From assembly GCF_030409555.1 (NCBI RefSeq), contig NZ_JAUFPU010000004.1, forward strand, positions 189,680 through 253,679: 64,000 nt of DNA. Direction: 5' to 3'. A program made the position numbers and the translations under genes. A model generated the notes under the pieces. The model made no database searches. It saw only the letters and a program-made list of their open reading frames with translations, and had not been told where the DNA came from. This document shows positions 44,331 through 53,515 of this stretch, piece after piece. Position 1 is the first letter of the stretch. Each line of letters opens with the position of its first letter. This stretch comes from Chitinimonas viridis (lineage in GTDB: Bacteria > Pseudomonadota > Gammaproteobacteria > Burkholderiales > Chitinimonadaceae).

Positions 44331-47300
44331 ATGCAGTTGTCGCGCATCTCGCTGGCGCTTGCCGGCTTGCTGGCCACCGTGCCGGCCCTGGCCGCCAGCA
44401 ATGGCTATTTCCGGTTTCCGGCCCTGCAGGCCAATACCGTGGTGTTCACCGCCGAGGGTGACATTTGGGCCAGCAATGTCAGCGGCGGCAATGCCCGCCG
44501 ACTGACCAGCCATGCTGCCGAAGAAACCCGGCCAGCCCTCTCCCCCGATGGCAAGTGGGTCGCCTTCTCGGCCAATTACGAGGGCGCCACCGAGGTCTAC
44601 CTGATGCCCCTGGCCGGCGGCCAGCCCCGGCGTCTGAGCTTCGAAAATACCCGCGCCACCACCTTGGGCTGGACCGCCCAGGGGGAGGTGCTCTACACCG
44701 CCCAGCACAGCAGCGGCCCCTCGTCCCTGCGCGTCGTTACGCTGGTCAACCCCAATACCGGCGACAAGCGTGTATTACCCTTGGCCGATGCCAATGACGC
44801 CGTGCTCGATGACAAGGGCGAGTATGTCTATTTCGTCCGTTTTGGCCTCACCAGCAGCGGTGACAATGCCCGCCACTATCGGGGTGGCGCGCTGTCTCAA
44901 CTGTGGCGCTTCAGCCTGAAAAACGGCAAGGAGGCCGAGCGCATCGGCCCCGCCAATCGCAACCTGCGCCGCCCCATGTGGTGGAACGGCCGGCTGGTGC
45001 TGATCAGCGACAGCGATGGCCGCGACAATCTCTGGAGCATGAAGCCCGATGGCACCGAGTTGCAGCAGCTGACTCGCCACGCCGAATTCGACATCCGCAG
45101 CGCCAGCCTGGACAGCGGCCGCGTGGTCTACCAGCTGGGTGCCGACTTGCGCCTGCTGGATATCGCCAGCCGCCGCGATGAGGCCCTGGACATCAATCTG
45201 GTCTCCGACTTCGACCAGATGCGCCCGCGCTGGCTGGACAAACCCCTGCGCTATGCCAGCAGCACGATACTGTCACCCGATGGCGAGCGTGTAGTCGTGA
45301 CCGCCCGTGGCCGTACAACCTTGGCCAGTACGGGCCTGCTGCGCCGCATCGATATACAGCAACCTGCCGGTGCCCGCCTGCGCGAAGCCACCCTCAGCCC
45401 CGATGGCCGCTGGGTCTACGCCATTGCCGACAGCACGGGTGAACACGAGATCTGGCGCTTTCCTGCCGACGGCAGCGATGGCGGCAGTGCGTTGACCAGC
45501 GACGGCAATACCCAGCGCTTTGGCATCTATCCCTCGCCCGATGGCAAATGGCTGCTGCACAACGATAAGCAGGGCCGCCTCTGGCTGCTGGACCTGGCGA
45601 CCCGAAAGAACGAACTCATCGATGACGCCGGCCGTGATGGTGTCGACGAGCATAGCGACATCAGCTGGGCCCCGGATAGCCGCAGCATCGCCCTGGTGCG
45701 TGGCACCAATGCGCGACAAATGAACCAGGTTGGCCTGTACAGCCTGGAGAGCCGCCGCATGCATTGGCTCAGCAGCGACAAGTACAACAGCCAGGCCCCC
45801 GCTTTCAGCCCGGATGGTCGCTGGCTGTGGTTCCTGTCGGATAGAAATTTCCAGGCGACCAATCGCGGCCCCTGGGGCGACCGCAATACCGGCGCCTATT
45901 TTGATCGCCGCACCAAGGTTTACGCACTGGCCCTGCAGGCAGGCAACCGCTTCCCCTTCCAGGCCAAGGACGAATTGCAGGCCGCCAAGCCCGGCAGTGA
46001 CGACAAGCCTGCCGACAAAGCCGCCAGCAAGCCCGCCGAGGGCAAGGAAGCCAAACCAAGCCAGCCCGCCATTCAGTACGAAGGCCTGGCCGACCGCCTG
46101 TATGAGGTTCCAGTCGCACCGGCCAACTACCGCGACCTGGCCGTGGACGGCAAGCGGCTCTACCTGCTGGAGGCCGAGGGCAGCCGTAACGACCTGAAGA
46201 CGCTGGCCATCGACAACAACGGCCCCAAGCCCGAGGTATTTGCCGCCGACATCAATAGCTTCGCCCTGTCGCAAGACGGCAAGAAGCTCTGGTATCGCAA
46301 GGGCAACAACGACAACCCCGAAATGTTCATTGTCGATGCCGGCCCCAAGGCGCCGGGTGATTTGAGCAAATCTGGCGTACGCCTGGGTGACTGGAGCTTG
46401 CGTATAGACCCGCGCGAGGAATGGCGGCAGATGTACAACGACGCCTGGCGCATGCATCGCGACTCGCTCTACGACCGCCAGATGCGTGGCGTAGACTGGG
46501 TTGCCAGTCGCAAGAAGTTCGCCCCGCTGGTCGAGCGCGTCACGGACCGCAGCGAACTCGATGACGTGCTGGCCCAGTTGATCGGCGAATTAGGCTCGCT
46601 GCACTCGCAGGTTGGCGGTGGCGATATGCGTCGTGCCAGTGACGGCGCCAATGCCGCTGGTCTGGGCGCGGTGATGGAACGTGTGGCCAATGGCTGGGAG
46701 GTGGCTCATATCTACCGTACCGAGGCCGAACTGCCCAGCGAACGCTCACCCCTGCAGGCGCCCGGCGTGGATATACGCGAAGGCGATATCATCGTCGCCG
46801 TCAACGGCAGGAACAGCGCCGAGACGCGGGACTTCTCCGATTTGCTGCGCAACCAGGCTGGGCAGCAGGTGCTGCTGGAAGTTCGTCGCGGCAATGCAGC
46901 AGTGCGCCGCGTGATCGTCACCCCTGTCGATGCCAGACAGCAGGCTGCACTGCGCTACAACGACTGGGAACAAACCCGCAAGGAAACGGTGGAGAAGGCC
47001 AGCAATGGCAAGCTGGGCTATTTGCACCTGCGCGCCATGGGTGCCGGCGATATGGCCAGTTTTGTGCGCGAATTCTATGCACAGTACGAGCGCGATGGCC
47101 TGATCATCGACGTCCGCCGTAACAATGGCGGCAATATCGATAGCTGGGTCATCGAAAAACTGCTGCGCCGGGTCTGGGCCTTCTGGGCGCCGCCTGGCGT
47201 TACGCCGTATGGCAATATGCAGCAGGCCTTCCGTGGCCACCTGGTGGTGCTGACCGATGCCCTGACCTACTCCGATGGCGAGACCTTTGCAGCCGGCGTA

Positions 47301-47612
47301 CAGGCTCTCAAGCTGGGACCGCTGATCGGTACCCGTACCAGCGGTGCCGGTGTCTGGTTGTCCGATCGCAACACCCTGGCCGATGAGGGCATCGCCCGGG
47401 TGGCCGAGAATGCGCAATTCGGCGTAGACGGTAGCTGGCTGGTTGAAGGCGTGGGCGTACAGCCTGATATCGAGGTCGATAATCCACCGCACGCCACCTT
47501 CAAGGGTGAGGACAAGCAGTTGGAGACCGCCATCAACTACCTCAGGCAAAAACTGGCCAGCGAGCCGATCAAGCCGCTGAAAGCCGGCGCCATCCCGCCA
47601 CTAAAGCCCTGA
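44331..47612 (+). CDS. Tricorn-like periplasmic serine protease (S41 family)
   Basis: A 1093-residue protein with signal peptide (ISLALAGLLATVPALAA). It has two beta-propeller regions with repeated FSPDGRWL/ALSPDGKWVAFSAN-type segments, an Ala/Lys/Pro-rich spacer near residue 560, a PDZ-type domain (VDIREGDIIVAVNGRNS), and a C-terminal S41 protease core. The core has GLIIDVRRNNGGNIDSWV, the catalytic Ser981 in LTYSDGETFAAG, and GTRTSGAGVWL. Tricorn proteases degrade peptides from other proteases; here it would act in the periplasm. Start ATG with aagggagag upstream. Confidence 0.94.
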   Translation: MQLSRISLALAGLLATVPALAASNGYFRFPALQANTVVFTAEGDIWASNVSGGNARRLTSHAAEETRPALSPDGKWVAFSANYEGATEVYLMPLAGGQPRRLSFENTRATTLGWTAQGEVLYTAQHSSGPSSLRVVTLVNPNTGDKRVLPLADANDAVLDDKGEYVYFVRFGLTSSGDNARHYRGGALSQLWRFSLKNGKEAERIGPANRNLRRPMWWNGRLVLISDSDGRDNLWSMKPDGTELQQLTRHAEFDIRSASLDSGRVVYQLGADLRLLDIASRRDEALDINLVSDFDQMRPRWLDKPLRYASSTILSPDGERVVVTARGRTTLASTGLLRRIDIQQPAGARLREATLSPDGRWVYAIADSTGEHEIWRFPADGSDGGSALTSDGNTQRFGIYPSPDGKWLLHNDKQGRLWLLDLATRKNELIDDAGRDGVDEHSDISWAPDSRSIALVRGTNARQMNQVGLYSLESRRMHWLSSDKYNSQAPAFSPDGRWLWFLSDRNFQATNRGPWGDRNTGAYFDRRTKVYALALQAGNRFPFQAKDELQAAKPGSDDKPADKAASKPAEGKEAKPSQPAIQYEGLADRLYEVPVAPANYRDLAVDGKRLYLLEAEGSRNDLKTLAIDNNGPKPEVFAADINSFALSQDGKKLWYRKGNNDNPEMFIVDAGPKAPGDLSKSGVRLGDWSLRIDPREEWRQMYNDAWRMHRDSLYDRQMRGVDWVASRKKFAPLVERVTDRSELDDVLAQLIGELGSLHSQVGGGDMRRASDGANAAGLGAVMERVANGWEVAHIYRTEAELPSERSPLQAPGVDIREGDIIVAVNGRNSAETRDFSDLLRNQAGQQVLLEVRRGNAAVRRVIVTPVDARQQAALRYNDWEQTRKETVEKASNGKLGYLHLRAMGAGDMASFVREFYAQYERDGLIIDVRRNNGGNIDSWVIEKLLRRVWAFWAPPGVTPYGNMQQAFRGHLVVLTDALTYSDGETFAAGVQALKLGPLIGTRTSGAGVWLSDRNTLADEGIARVAENAQFGVDGSWLVEGVGVQPDIEVDNPPHATFKGEDKQLETAINYLRQKLASEPIKPLKAGAIPPLKP

Positions 47613-47633
47613 TTACTGCATCAGGCACCCTAG

Positions 47634-47682
47634 GGCCTGTTTACTATCTTTTCGCCGGGGTGAAAAAATCGTGAACAGGCTC
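47634..47682. repeat. Imperfect inverted repeat after the tricorn-like gene
   Basis: gggcctgttac (47634-47644) faces gtgaacaggctc (47671-47682), with ttttc/gaaaa pairing inside. Similar gcctgtt...aacaggc stems occur as dispersed repeats in proteobacteria. It may be a REP-like element or a terminator. Confidence 0.45.
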
Positions 47683-47687
47683 TTAAC

Positions 47688-47726
47688 CGCCACCCCACCC
47701 CATTCCCTGGGACGGGGTGGCGTTTT
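47688..47726 (+). terminator. Terminator-like hairpin before tag
   Basis: cgccacccc (47688-47696) pairs with ggggtggcg (47714-47722), followed by tttt. It probably ends transcription from the tricorn-like gene. Confidence 0.65.
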
Positions 47727-47764
47727 ATCATGCGCCTCCTCCCTCACCGATTGCCAAGACCATC

Positions 47765-48349
47765 ATGACCGAACCCTGTCGCTGTGGCTGGGCCAACCCC
47801 AGGAATCCCCGCTACCTCGCCTATCACGACGAGGAATGGGGCGTACCCTGTCACGACGAGCGTACGCTGTTCGAGATGCTGAACCTGGAAGGCGCACAGG
47901 CGGGGCTATCGTGGGAGACCATACTGAACAAGCGGGACAACTACCATGCCGCCTTCGATGGCTGGGATGCCAGCAGGATTGCCCTGTACGATGACGCCAA
48001 AGTCGCTGAACTGCTGGCGAATCCGGGCATCGTGCGCAACCGCCTCAAAGTGGCTGCCGCCATCAGCAACGCCCGAGCCTGGCTACAGCTGCAGGCCGCC
48101 GGGTTAAGCCTCGATACCCTGCTGTGGGCCTATGTCGATGGCCAACCCTTGCAAAACAGTTACGACAGCTACCAGCACGCCCCAGCGCATACGCCTTTGT
48201 CAGACCGGATATCCAAGGATCTGTCCAAGCGTGGCTTCAAGTTTGTCGGCTCCACCATCATCTACGCCTATATGCAGGCCATAGGCATGGTCAACGACCA
48301 TGCCACCACCTGCTTTCGCTATCACATCGTCAAAGGACTTGCCCGATGA
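47765..48349 (+). CDS. tag: DNA-3-methyladenine glycosylase I
   Basis: A 194-residue base-excision repair enzyme that removes 3-methyladenine from DNA. It begins MTEPCRCGWANPRNPRYLAYHDEEWGVP, with the zinc-binding Cys and His near the N-terminus, and ends with the HATTCFRYH segment providing the other zinc ligands; EGAQAGLSWETIL is the family signature. The start is the ATG directly before that N-terminus. It overlaps the following esterase gene by 4 bases. Confidence 0.95.
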   Translation: MTEPCRCGWANPRNPRYLAYHDEEWGVPCHDERTLFEMLNLEGAQAGLSWETILNKRDNYHAAFDGWDASRIALYDDAKVAELLANPGIVRNRLKVAAAISNARAWLQLQAAGLSLDTLLWAYVDGQPLQNSYDSYQHAPAHTPLSDRISKDLSKRGFKFVGSTIIYAYMQAIGMVNDHATTCFRYHIVKGLAR

Positions 48350-49023
48350 GCCAACTGCTCGACGCCATAGAAATCGAAACCCGACCTAATCCCCAGTGGG
48401 CTGTCATCTGGATGCATGGCTTGGGTGCAGACGGCAACGATTTTGTCTCCATCGTGCCCGAACTGGGGCTGGACGAGGCTGCCGTGCGGTTTGTGTTTCC
48501 CCACGCACCCATGATTCCGGTGACCTGCAACAACGGCTACGTCATGCGTGCTTGGTATGACATCCTGGAACTCGATTCGATCAGCCGCCGGGTGGACGAG
48601 GCCGGCATACGCCAGAACCGTAGCGCCATCCAGGCCCTGATCGAGCGCGAAAACCAGCGCGGCATACCCAGCGAGCGCATCATCCTGGCCGGCTTCTCGC
48701 AAGGTGGCGCCATGGCCTATAGCGTCGGCCTCACCCACCCCGACAGGCTGGCCGGCATCATTGCCCTCTCCACCTACATCCCTTCCCAATCCTTGCTGGA
48801 CAACGAGAGCAGCCCTGCCAATCAGGCCACGCCGGTATTTGCAGCCCATGGCATACAGGACCCCATCGTGCCCTATGCCCTGGGCGAAGCGGCCGCCAAG
48901 CAGGTCGGCACTGGCGGCCATCCCACCGAATGGCACAGCTATCGCATGCCACACTCGGTCTGCATGGAAGAAATTGTGGCGATTGGGCTGTGGCTGAAAG
49001 CCAGGATGGCAGCCACCAACTAG
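48346..49023 (+). CDS. Alpha/beta hydrolase, carboxylesterase type
   Basis: A 225-residue hydrolase of the phospholipase/carboxylesterase (EstB/YpfH-like) family. HGLGADGNDFVSIVPEL contains the oxyanion region, GFSQGGAMA the nucleophilic Ser, AHGIQDPIVPYALG the Asp, and the His lies in YRMPHSVCMEE. The start overlaps the tag stop (ATGA). Substrate probably short esters or acylated proteins; not certain. Confidence 0.93.
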   Translation: MSQLLDAIEIETRPNPQWAVIWMHGLGADGNDFVSIVPELGLDEAAVRFVFPHAPMIPVTCNNGYVMRAWYDILELDSISRRVDEAGIRQNRSAIQALIERENQRGIPSERIILAGFSQGGAMAYSVGLTHPDRLAGIIALSTYIPSQSLLDNESSPANQATPVFAAHGIQDPIVPYALGEAAAKQVGTGGHPTEWHSYRMPHSVCMEEIVAIGLWLKARMAATN

Positions 49024-50024
49024 GCCAAGGCGCGCGGGGACAGGCGAGGCGAGCCCTCGCCCGCCTGCTCGGCCGCGTGGATAGCCGCCATCACCCGCTC
49101 GCACCAGGGCGCTCTGATGCCTTGGCTGGTTGCCAGCGCCACCACCGCGCCTTGCAGATACGCCACCTCGGTTATCCGGCGTTGTTGCAGGTCTTCCCAC
49201 ATGGAGGAGCGAGCCAGCGGGTCTATGGTCAGCATGGAAGCCGCCACACGGCGGAACAAGGGCGTAGGCAAGCGCAGCAAGTGGGGGATAAGCCAGGACG
49301 GAACCCGGCTGACCTTGGCCGGCCGTATCCCCGCCCGTTTCATGGCATGCAGTGCTTCATCCATCATGCCTGCCAGCAAGCGCCGCCAGGCATGCTCCTG
49401 TAGCTGCTCCCGCAAGGGTACCCCCGCCAGAGCGTTAAGCGCGTTGTTCAGGTTAAGCAGCAGCTTGCCCCACTGCACCGCAGCCATGTCGGCATGAGCC
49501 CGGCATGCCAGGCCCTCGCAGGCCAATAACTCAGCCAGGCCAGGCAGGGCGGCGGCAATCGCCAGCTCGCCTTCACTCCCCCGGTGAAAGCGCCCTTCGC
49601 CCTGCTGAAGCACATTGAATGGCACCATGCCCGCCAGCACCTGCTGGTCCGGCAAAGCCTGCGCCAGTAGCTCGGCATTCCCTACACCATTCTGCAGGCT
49701 GACCACGACAGCCCCAGGCCGGGCGTGCCTGGCAATCTCCGCTGCAATCGTCGGGCTTGCCGCACTCTTCACGGTCACCAGCACGATATCCGCCTCAGCC
49801 AGGACGCCAGGGTCGCTAGACAGCTTCAAGGCAGCTGCGGCCAACTGCCGGCTACGCCCCTGGTAGTCCGTCACCCGCAGGCCATACGCCTGCAACTGTG
49901 CGGCCATGACGGGGCGCAGCAGGAAAGTCACCTTACGTCCATCCAGCGCCAGGCAGGCACCCACATAGCAGCCCACACTGCCGGCACCTGCGATCACGAT
50001 ATGGGGAGCAACAGGCAAGGACAC
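49020..50024 (-). CDS. 2-dehydropantoate 2-reductase (ketopantoate reductase family)
   Basis: A 334-residue NADPH-dependent reductase resembling PanE, which makes pantoate for coenzyme A. The N-terminal Rossmann motif is VIAGAGSVGCYVGACLA, and the C-terminal domain carries WGKLLLNLNNALNALAGVPL with the catalytic Lys. The start is judged to be GTG at 50024 because ggag lies about 8 bases upstream and the Rossmann fold starts a few residues later; the longer frame has no RBS. Several PanE paralogues exist in most genomes, so the true substrate is uncertain. Its stop overlaps the end of the esterase gene by 4 bases on the other strand. Confidence 0.86.
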   Translation of the reverse strand: MSLPVAPHIVIAGAGSVGCYVGACLALDGRKVTFLLRPVMAAQLQAYGLRVTDYQGRSRQLAAAALKLSSDPGVLAEADIVLVTVKSAASPTIAAEIARHARPGAVVVSLQNGVGNAELLAQALPDQQVLAGMVPFNVLQQGEGRFHRGSEGELAIAAALPGLAELLACEGLACRAHADMAAVQWGKLLLNLNNALNALAGVPLREQLQEHAWRRLLAGMMDEALHAMKRAGIRPAKVSRVPSWLIPHLLRLPTPLFRRVAASMLTIDPLARSSMWEDLQQRRITEVAYLQGAVVALATSQGIRAPWCERVMAAIHAAEQAGEGSPRLSPRALA

Positions 50025-50155
50025 AGTGGGATACTCCAAGGTAGTAAGGCCGCAAACAGAGCACGACGCTGGGTATGGTTGGCAGCGCTTGCTGCAGATG
50101 TCCGGATTGTGGACCAACACGGCAAGCCAGCGCTTGAACGATACCGCCACGCATT

Positions 50156-50180
50156 AAAAAACCGACCCGCAGGTCGGTTT
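50156..50180 (-). terminator. Rho-independent terminator of the PilZ-like gene
   Basis: aaaccgacc/ggtcggttt with a cgca loop; on the minus strand the stem is followed by a T-run. It ends the transcript of the gene at 50193-51914. Confidence 0.85.
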
Positions 50181-50192
50181 CAGGCTGGAAGT

Positions 50193-51914
50193 TCAAGCAT
50201 CTCGCCGCATCAGTTCTATCATGGCCCAGATCCAGTCCGGACCCTTTTCCAGGGTCTCACCTATACGCACAACAAATATCTTGTCGCGTGCAGTCACCTG
50301 GTACAAGCGGCCAGGCGCGTAATCGGCCGAATGGATCAACAGGGTATTGGCACGCTTTCCCTCACCCAGGTAGGGAATGTAGAGACCGCTCTTGGGCAAG
50401 GTCAAACCCACCGTATCTATCCCCTCCACCGCAGACATGCTGACCGCCCGCTCCGGCTCCAGCGACTTCATGCTGGAGGCTACCGGTGTGGAGCTCAGTA
50501 TCTGCACGCCGGCATAGAGCTGCTCGCCATTGATACGGTTGAGCCGCCTGATGACGGCAATCATCCAGCTGTCCTGCTCGTGGTTGCGCAAGGCCAGCAA
50601 TACACCCAACCGCACCCAATCATGCCCTTCCAGCGGCAGCACTGCCCCAAAGCCACCTGCCGACTGGTTCTCCACTATCCACTCATCGTGGTCTATGGTC
50701 TTGGCCTTGTTCACGTAAGCATGGTTACGGGCTTGCGCCATGGCCAGCTTCTGCTTGGTACGATCCGTCACATAACCATAGAGCTTCATATCCATGACTT
50801 CGTCGTTGTCCGGCGCAGTGCGGGCGCTGGAGCGCAGCATGGCGCGCTCGTCGTCAAAGCGGATGGCGGTGAAGATATTGGAAAGGCCCGACGTTACCTG
50901 CACCAGCTTGCTGACCTTGGTACGCTCGCTGCGACCCAGTTGCTGGTTACGTTCACGCGACCAGAGTATCTCCAGCTGCCGCAGGAAATCGAGACAGGCC
51001 GGCATGCGCGCGTCATCGCCCAAACCCAGGCGCGCAGGCGTGTCGCCGGCTTCCAGCTGGCTGATGACCTTGGCCATCTCGGCCAGCAATTCGCCCACGC
51101 CCCAAAACCGCAGCATCTCGCCTTCTATGGCTTCATGTATCTTGGCCGGGCCACTGGGTTCGCCCAGATTGACGCAGAACTGGTGCACCCCCTCTCGGTA
51201 CTTGCGCTCCACCTGCACCTGCCGCGACCACAGCATCAGCCAGCGGTCTGCCCAATCGTACTGGCGCAGATTGAAATTGCCGTTATTGAGCGTCGCCAGC
51301 ATCTGTATGCGTATGAACTCGTCAGTACAGGATGTCGTCTGGCTCTCCTGCTCGGAATAGAGCCGGAAGGAATGGCTGTCCACCCCGCTGAGTTCCGCCA
51401 GCCTGTACAGTTGGTTGGCTGCCGCCCACAGGGTCGCGGGTGGGCTCTGGAAGCGGAAGTAGTGCCACTTCACCTGTATGCCCACATAGTGCAGCGCACG
51501 CGCCAGCATCAGGCCGCTGGCCTGCAGGAAGCCGGCCTCCTCTTCGGGGCTGGGCTCTTCCAGCCGCACAAAGGGGTGGTAGGCTGCCAGCATCGCCCGG
51601 GCAAACCCCACAACCTCATTCCAGAGCTTTTCCTCTACGGCCTTGCCAGCGCGGGGATTCTGGATGTACTGCTGCTTTACCTGGTCAAAGGTGGGCTGGA
51701 TTTTCTCGTCTATCACGAACAACGATTGCAGGGTGTGGAGCGATATGCCCTCGCGCCCCTCGATCCGCCCTATCATTTCCCGCACAGCCAGCAACTGGCC
51801 AGCGATATCCTGCTGGCGGATATCCTTCATCCAGTTCGTTGCGGTACGCGGATCCCCCAAGGGATCCGACTCCCGCTTGACCATACCGCTAAGGGATTCA
51901 AATAAGCGACGCAT
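50193..51914 (-). CDS. Conserved-type protein with PilZ-like C-terminal domain
   Basis: A 573-residue cytoplasmic protein without signal peptide. The first ~400 residues are mainly helical with no family I can name. The region around 420-500, DEWIVENQSAGGFGAVLP... WVRLGVLLAL... SWMIAVIRRLNRINGEQLYAGVQIL, has the strand pattern of a PilZ-type cyclic-di-GMP-binding barrel, including the NQSAGGFG turn that corresponds to the D/NxSxxG motif; the Arg-rich N-terminal motif is not obvious. It overlaps the upstream STAS-like gene by one base, so both are co-translated. Binding of cyclic-di-GMP is inferred only. Confidence 0.75.
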   Translation of the reverse strand: MRRLFESLSGMVKRESDPLGDPRTATNWMKDIRQQDIAGQLLAVREMIGRIEGREGISLHTLQSLFVIDEKIQPTFDQVKQQYIQNPRAGKAVEEKLWNEVVGFARAMLAAYHPFVRLEEPSPEEEAGFLQASGLMLARALHYVGIQVKWHYFRFQSPPATLWAAANQLYRLAELSGVDSHSFRLYSEQESQTTSCTDEFIRIQMLATLNNGNFNLRQYDWADRWLMLWSRQVQVERKYREGVHQFCVNLGEPSGPAKIHEAIEGEMLRFWGVGELLAEMAKVISQLEAGDTPARLGLGDDARMPACLDFLRQLEILWSRERNQQLGRSERTKVSKLVQVTSGLSNIFTAIRFDDERAMLRSSARTAPDNDEVMDMKLYGYVTDRTKQKLAMAQARNHAYVNKAKTIDHDEWIVENQSAGGFGAVLPLEGHDWVRLGVLLALRNHEQDSWMIAVIRRLNRINGEQLYAGVQILSSTPVASSMKSLEPERAVSMSAVEGIDTVGLTLPKSGLYIPYLGEGKRANTLLIHSADYAPGRLYQVTARDKIFVVRIGETLEKGPDWIWAMIELMRRDA

Positions 51915-52276
51915 CAGCCAGGTACCGGCGTATTTTCCAGCAGCCAGGCCTCAGCCTGCCGCCCGTTTTCAAACACCTGTACTTCGCTCTCTACAAACAG
52001 ACGCGCAAGCCAGGTGGCCCAAGTAGTCCATTGATCGGTAGTGACGATGGCAATACACCCAAAGTCTGTCGCATGCTCGCGGGTAAAGCGTATTTCCTCC
52101 CACACCACATCCAGGGTGTAGCCCAGCATTTCCGTCAGGTCGAGCAGCAGGTTGGGTTTGCCGTGAAACCGCAGCTCATACAGCACGTTTTCTTCAAATT
52201 CGCGATAATCCGCCAGGGTGAATTCCCCGGCTACCGTAGCCAGCACGCAGTGAGCTTTGTGTTCAATGGCGATCAT
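51914..52276 (-). CDS. SpoIIAA/STAS-like small protein
   Basis: A 120-residue protein resembling the SpoIIAA-like (DUF3478, PF11964) family: MIAIEHKAHCVLATVAGEFT, then NLLLDLTEMLGYTLDVVWEEIRF and a last helix with FENGRQAEAWLLE. These proteins have a STAS fold, and their role is often unknown. The start at 52276 has aagga about 7 bases upstream. Stop and the start of the PilZ-like gene share one base (TGATG), a strong sign of coupling. Confidence 0.82.
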   Translation of the reverse strand: MIAIEHKAHCVLATVAGEFTLADYREFEENVLYELRFHGKPNLLLDLTEMLGYTLDVVWEEIRFTREHATDFGCIAIVTTDQWTTWATWLARLFVESEVQVFENGRQAEAWLLENTPVPG

Positions 52277-52379
52277 CCCGGTTTCCTTGATAGGCGTCCG
52301 TACAGTTAGGCCGCACTGCCGTGGTGGCAATGCATGCCACAATGGTAACCCCATTATGACTTTGTTATAGCCATCGGGT

Positions 52380-52760
52380 TCAGCTAACTTCCAGTACCAC
52401 GAAGGCCACTACCGACCCACGCTCGTCGCTGAGCGACAAATGGGCGCGACCTATGCCCCGCTGTTGCAGCAGGCCAGCAATTGCCTCATCGAAACCCAGT
52501 CCAGGCCGCCCTGCCGCATCATGGGTAATCCAGATGCCTGCCAGGGTAACCGGCGGCCGTATACCCGTGCCCAAAGCCTTGGCAAAGGCCTCCTTGGCCG
52601 CCCAGCGCTTGGCCAGGAAGCGTGCCTTGTCCGTCGCCAGTGCCAGTTCCTGCTGTTCCGGCAACGACAATAGACGATCGGCAAAGCGCTGCCTATGCCT
52701 GTCGTAGGCCACCCCTATGCGGGCTATGTCGATAAGGTCGGTGCCTATGCCATAAATCAT
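52380..52760 (-). CDS. acpS: Holo-[acyl-carrier-protein] synthase
   Basis: A 126-residue phosphopantetheinyl transferase that activates acyl carrier protein using coenzyme A. The magnesium-binding Asp is in YGIGTDLIDIARI and the Glu in RFLAKRWAAKEAFAKALGTG. Normal length. It overlaps the recO stop by one base. In many betaproteobacteria pdxJ lies between recO and acpS; here it is missing. Confidence 0.96.
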   Translation of the reverse strand: MIYGIGTDLIDIARIGVAYDRHRQRFADRLLSLPEQQELALATDKARFLAKRWAAKEAFAKALGTGIRPPVTLAGIWITHDAAGRPGLGFDEAIAGLLQQRGIGRAHLSLSDERGSVVAFVVLEVS

Positions 52761-53494
52761 CAGAGTTTGTGCAGGTCGCGCAGTATCTTGCGGGTATGTA
52801 GTGGTGCCTCACCCAGCAGCTCCGCCAGCAGTACCCGCATCAAATGCTTGGCCTGCTGCGCAGCCTGGGGCTCGTTGTAATCGCCACTGGCCATGGCCGC
52901 AAGGCTGCGGCCAGACAGCGGCACACCCATGCCCGAGGGCAAATTGAAGGCCGGCACGATGCCCCGCCCTGTCATGAAACGATACTCCGCCTCCTTGCTG
53001 ATGGATTGGCCCGCAGCGTCCTTGTCCAGCGCAAAGCCGTAGCCCATTTCGGTCAGCAAGGTCATCTCAAAGCGGCGTAGTATGGGCTCGACCTCCTGCG
53101 GACATTGCGCTAATGCACGCACTGCCCTGCCATAGGCATCAAACAAGCCAGGGTGGGCATCTTCACGCGGCAGCAGCTTGAGCAGCAATTCATTGAGGTA
53201 GAAACCGCAGATCAGCGGTAAGCCCGCCAGTTGCGGCACCCCGCCTTGCCATTCCGCAGCATGCAGGGTTTTCAGGTCGCCCGTGCCAAACCACGATGCC
53301 TCCAGCGGCTGGAATGCCAGCAGGCTACCGCGCAAGCCCGAGGTAGGCCGGCGTGCACCGCGCGCCACCAGCGCCACCCGACCCTGCTGCCTGCTCAACA
53401 CCTCGATGATCAGGCTGGTTTCCTTGTAGGGATAGCTGTGCAGCAGCCAGCAAGGGGCTGCCTCCACACGCTGCTTGCTGCGGGCAAAACTCAT
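52760..53494 (-). CDS. recO: DNA repair protein RecO
   Basis: A 244-residue protein of the RecFOR recombination pathway that helps load RecA on single-stranded DNA. The N-terminal OB fold has LLHSYPYKETSLIIEVLSRQQGRVALVARGARRP, followed by the helical domain with GFYLNELLLKLLPREDAHPGLF. The zinc-binding cysteines found in some RecO proteins are absent, as in many proteobacteria. It lies 21 bases after era. Confidence 0.94.
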   Translation of the reverse strand: MSFARSKQRVEAAPCWLLHSYPYKETSLIIEVLSRQQGRVALVARGARRPTSGLRGSLLAFQPLEASWFGTGDLKTLHAAEWQGGVPQLAGLPLICGFYLNELLLKLLPREDAHPGLFDAYGRAVRALAQCPQEVEPILRRFEMTLLTEMGYGFALDKDAAGQSISKEAEYRFMTGRGIVPAFNLPSGMGVPLSGRSLAAMASGDYNEPQAAQQAKHLMRVLLAELLGEAPLHTRKILRDLHKL

Positions 53495-53515
53495 CGTGCC
53501 GCCATCCGAACAGGT

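Noticed and set aside
49725-51905. Plus-strand open frame of 726 codons opposite the PilZ-like gene
   Set aside because: Shadow of the minus-strand gene, which has an RBS-supported upstream partner and a terminator in its own direction.
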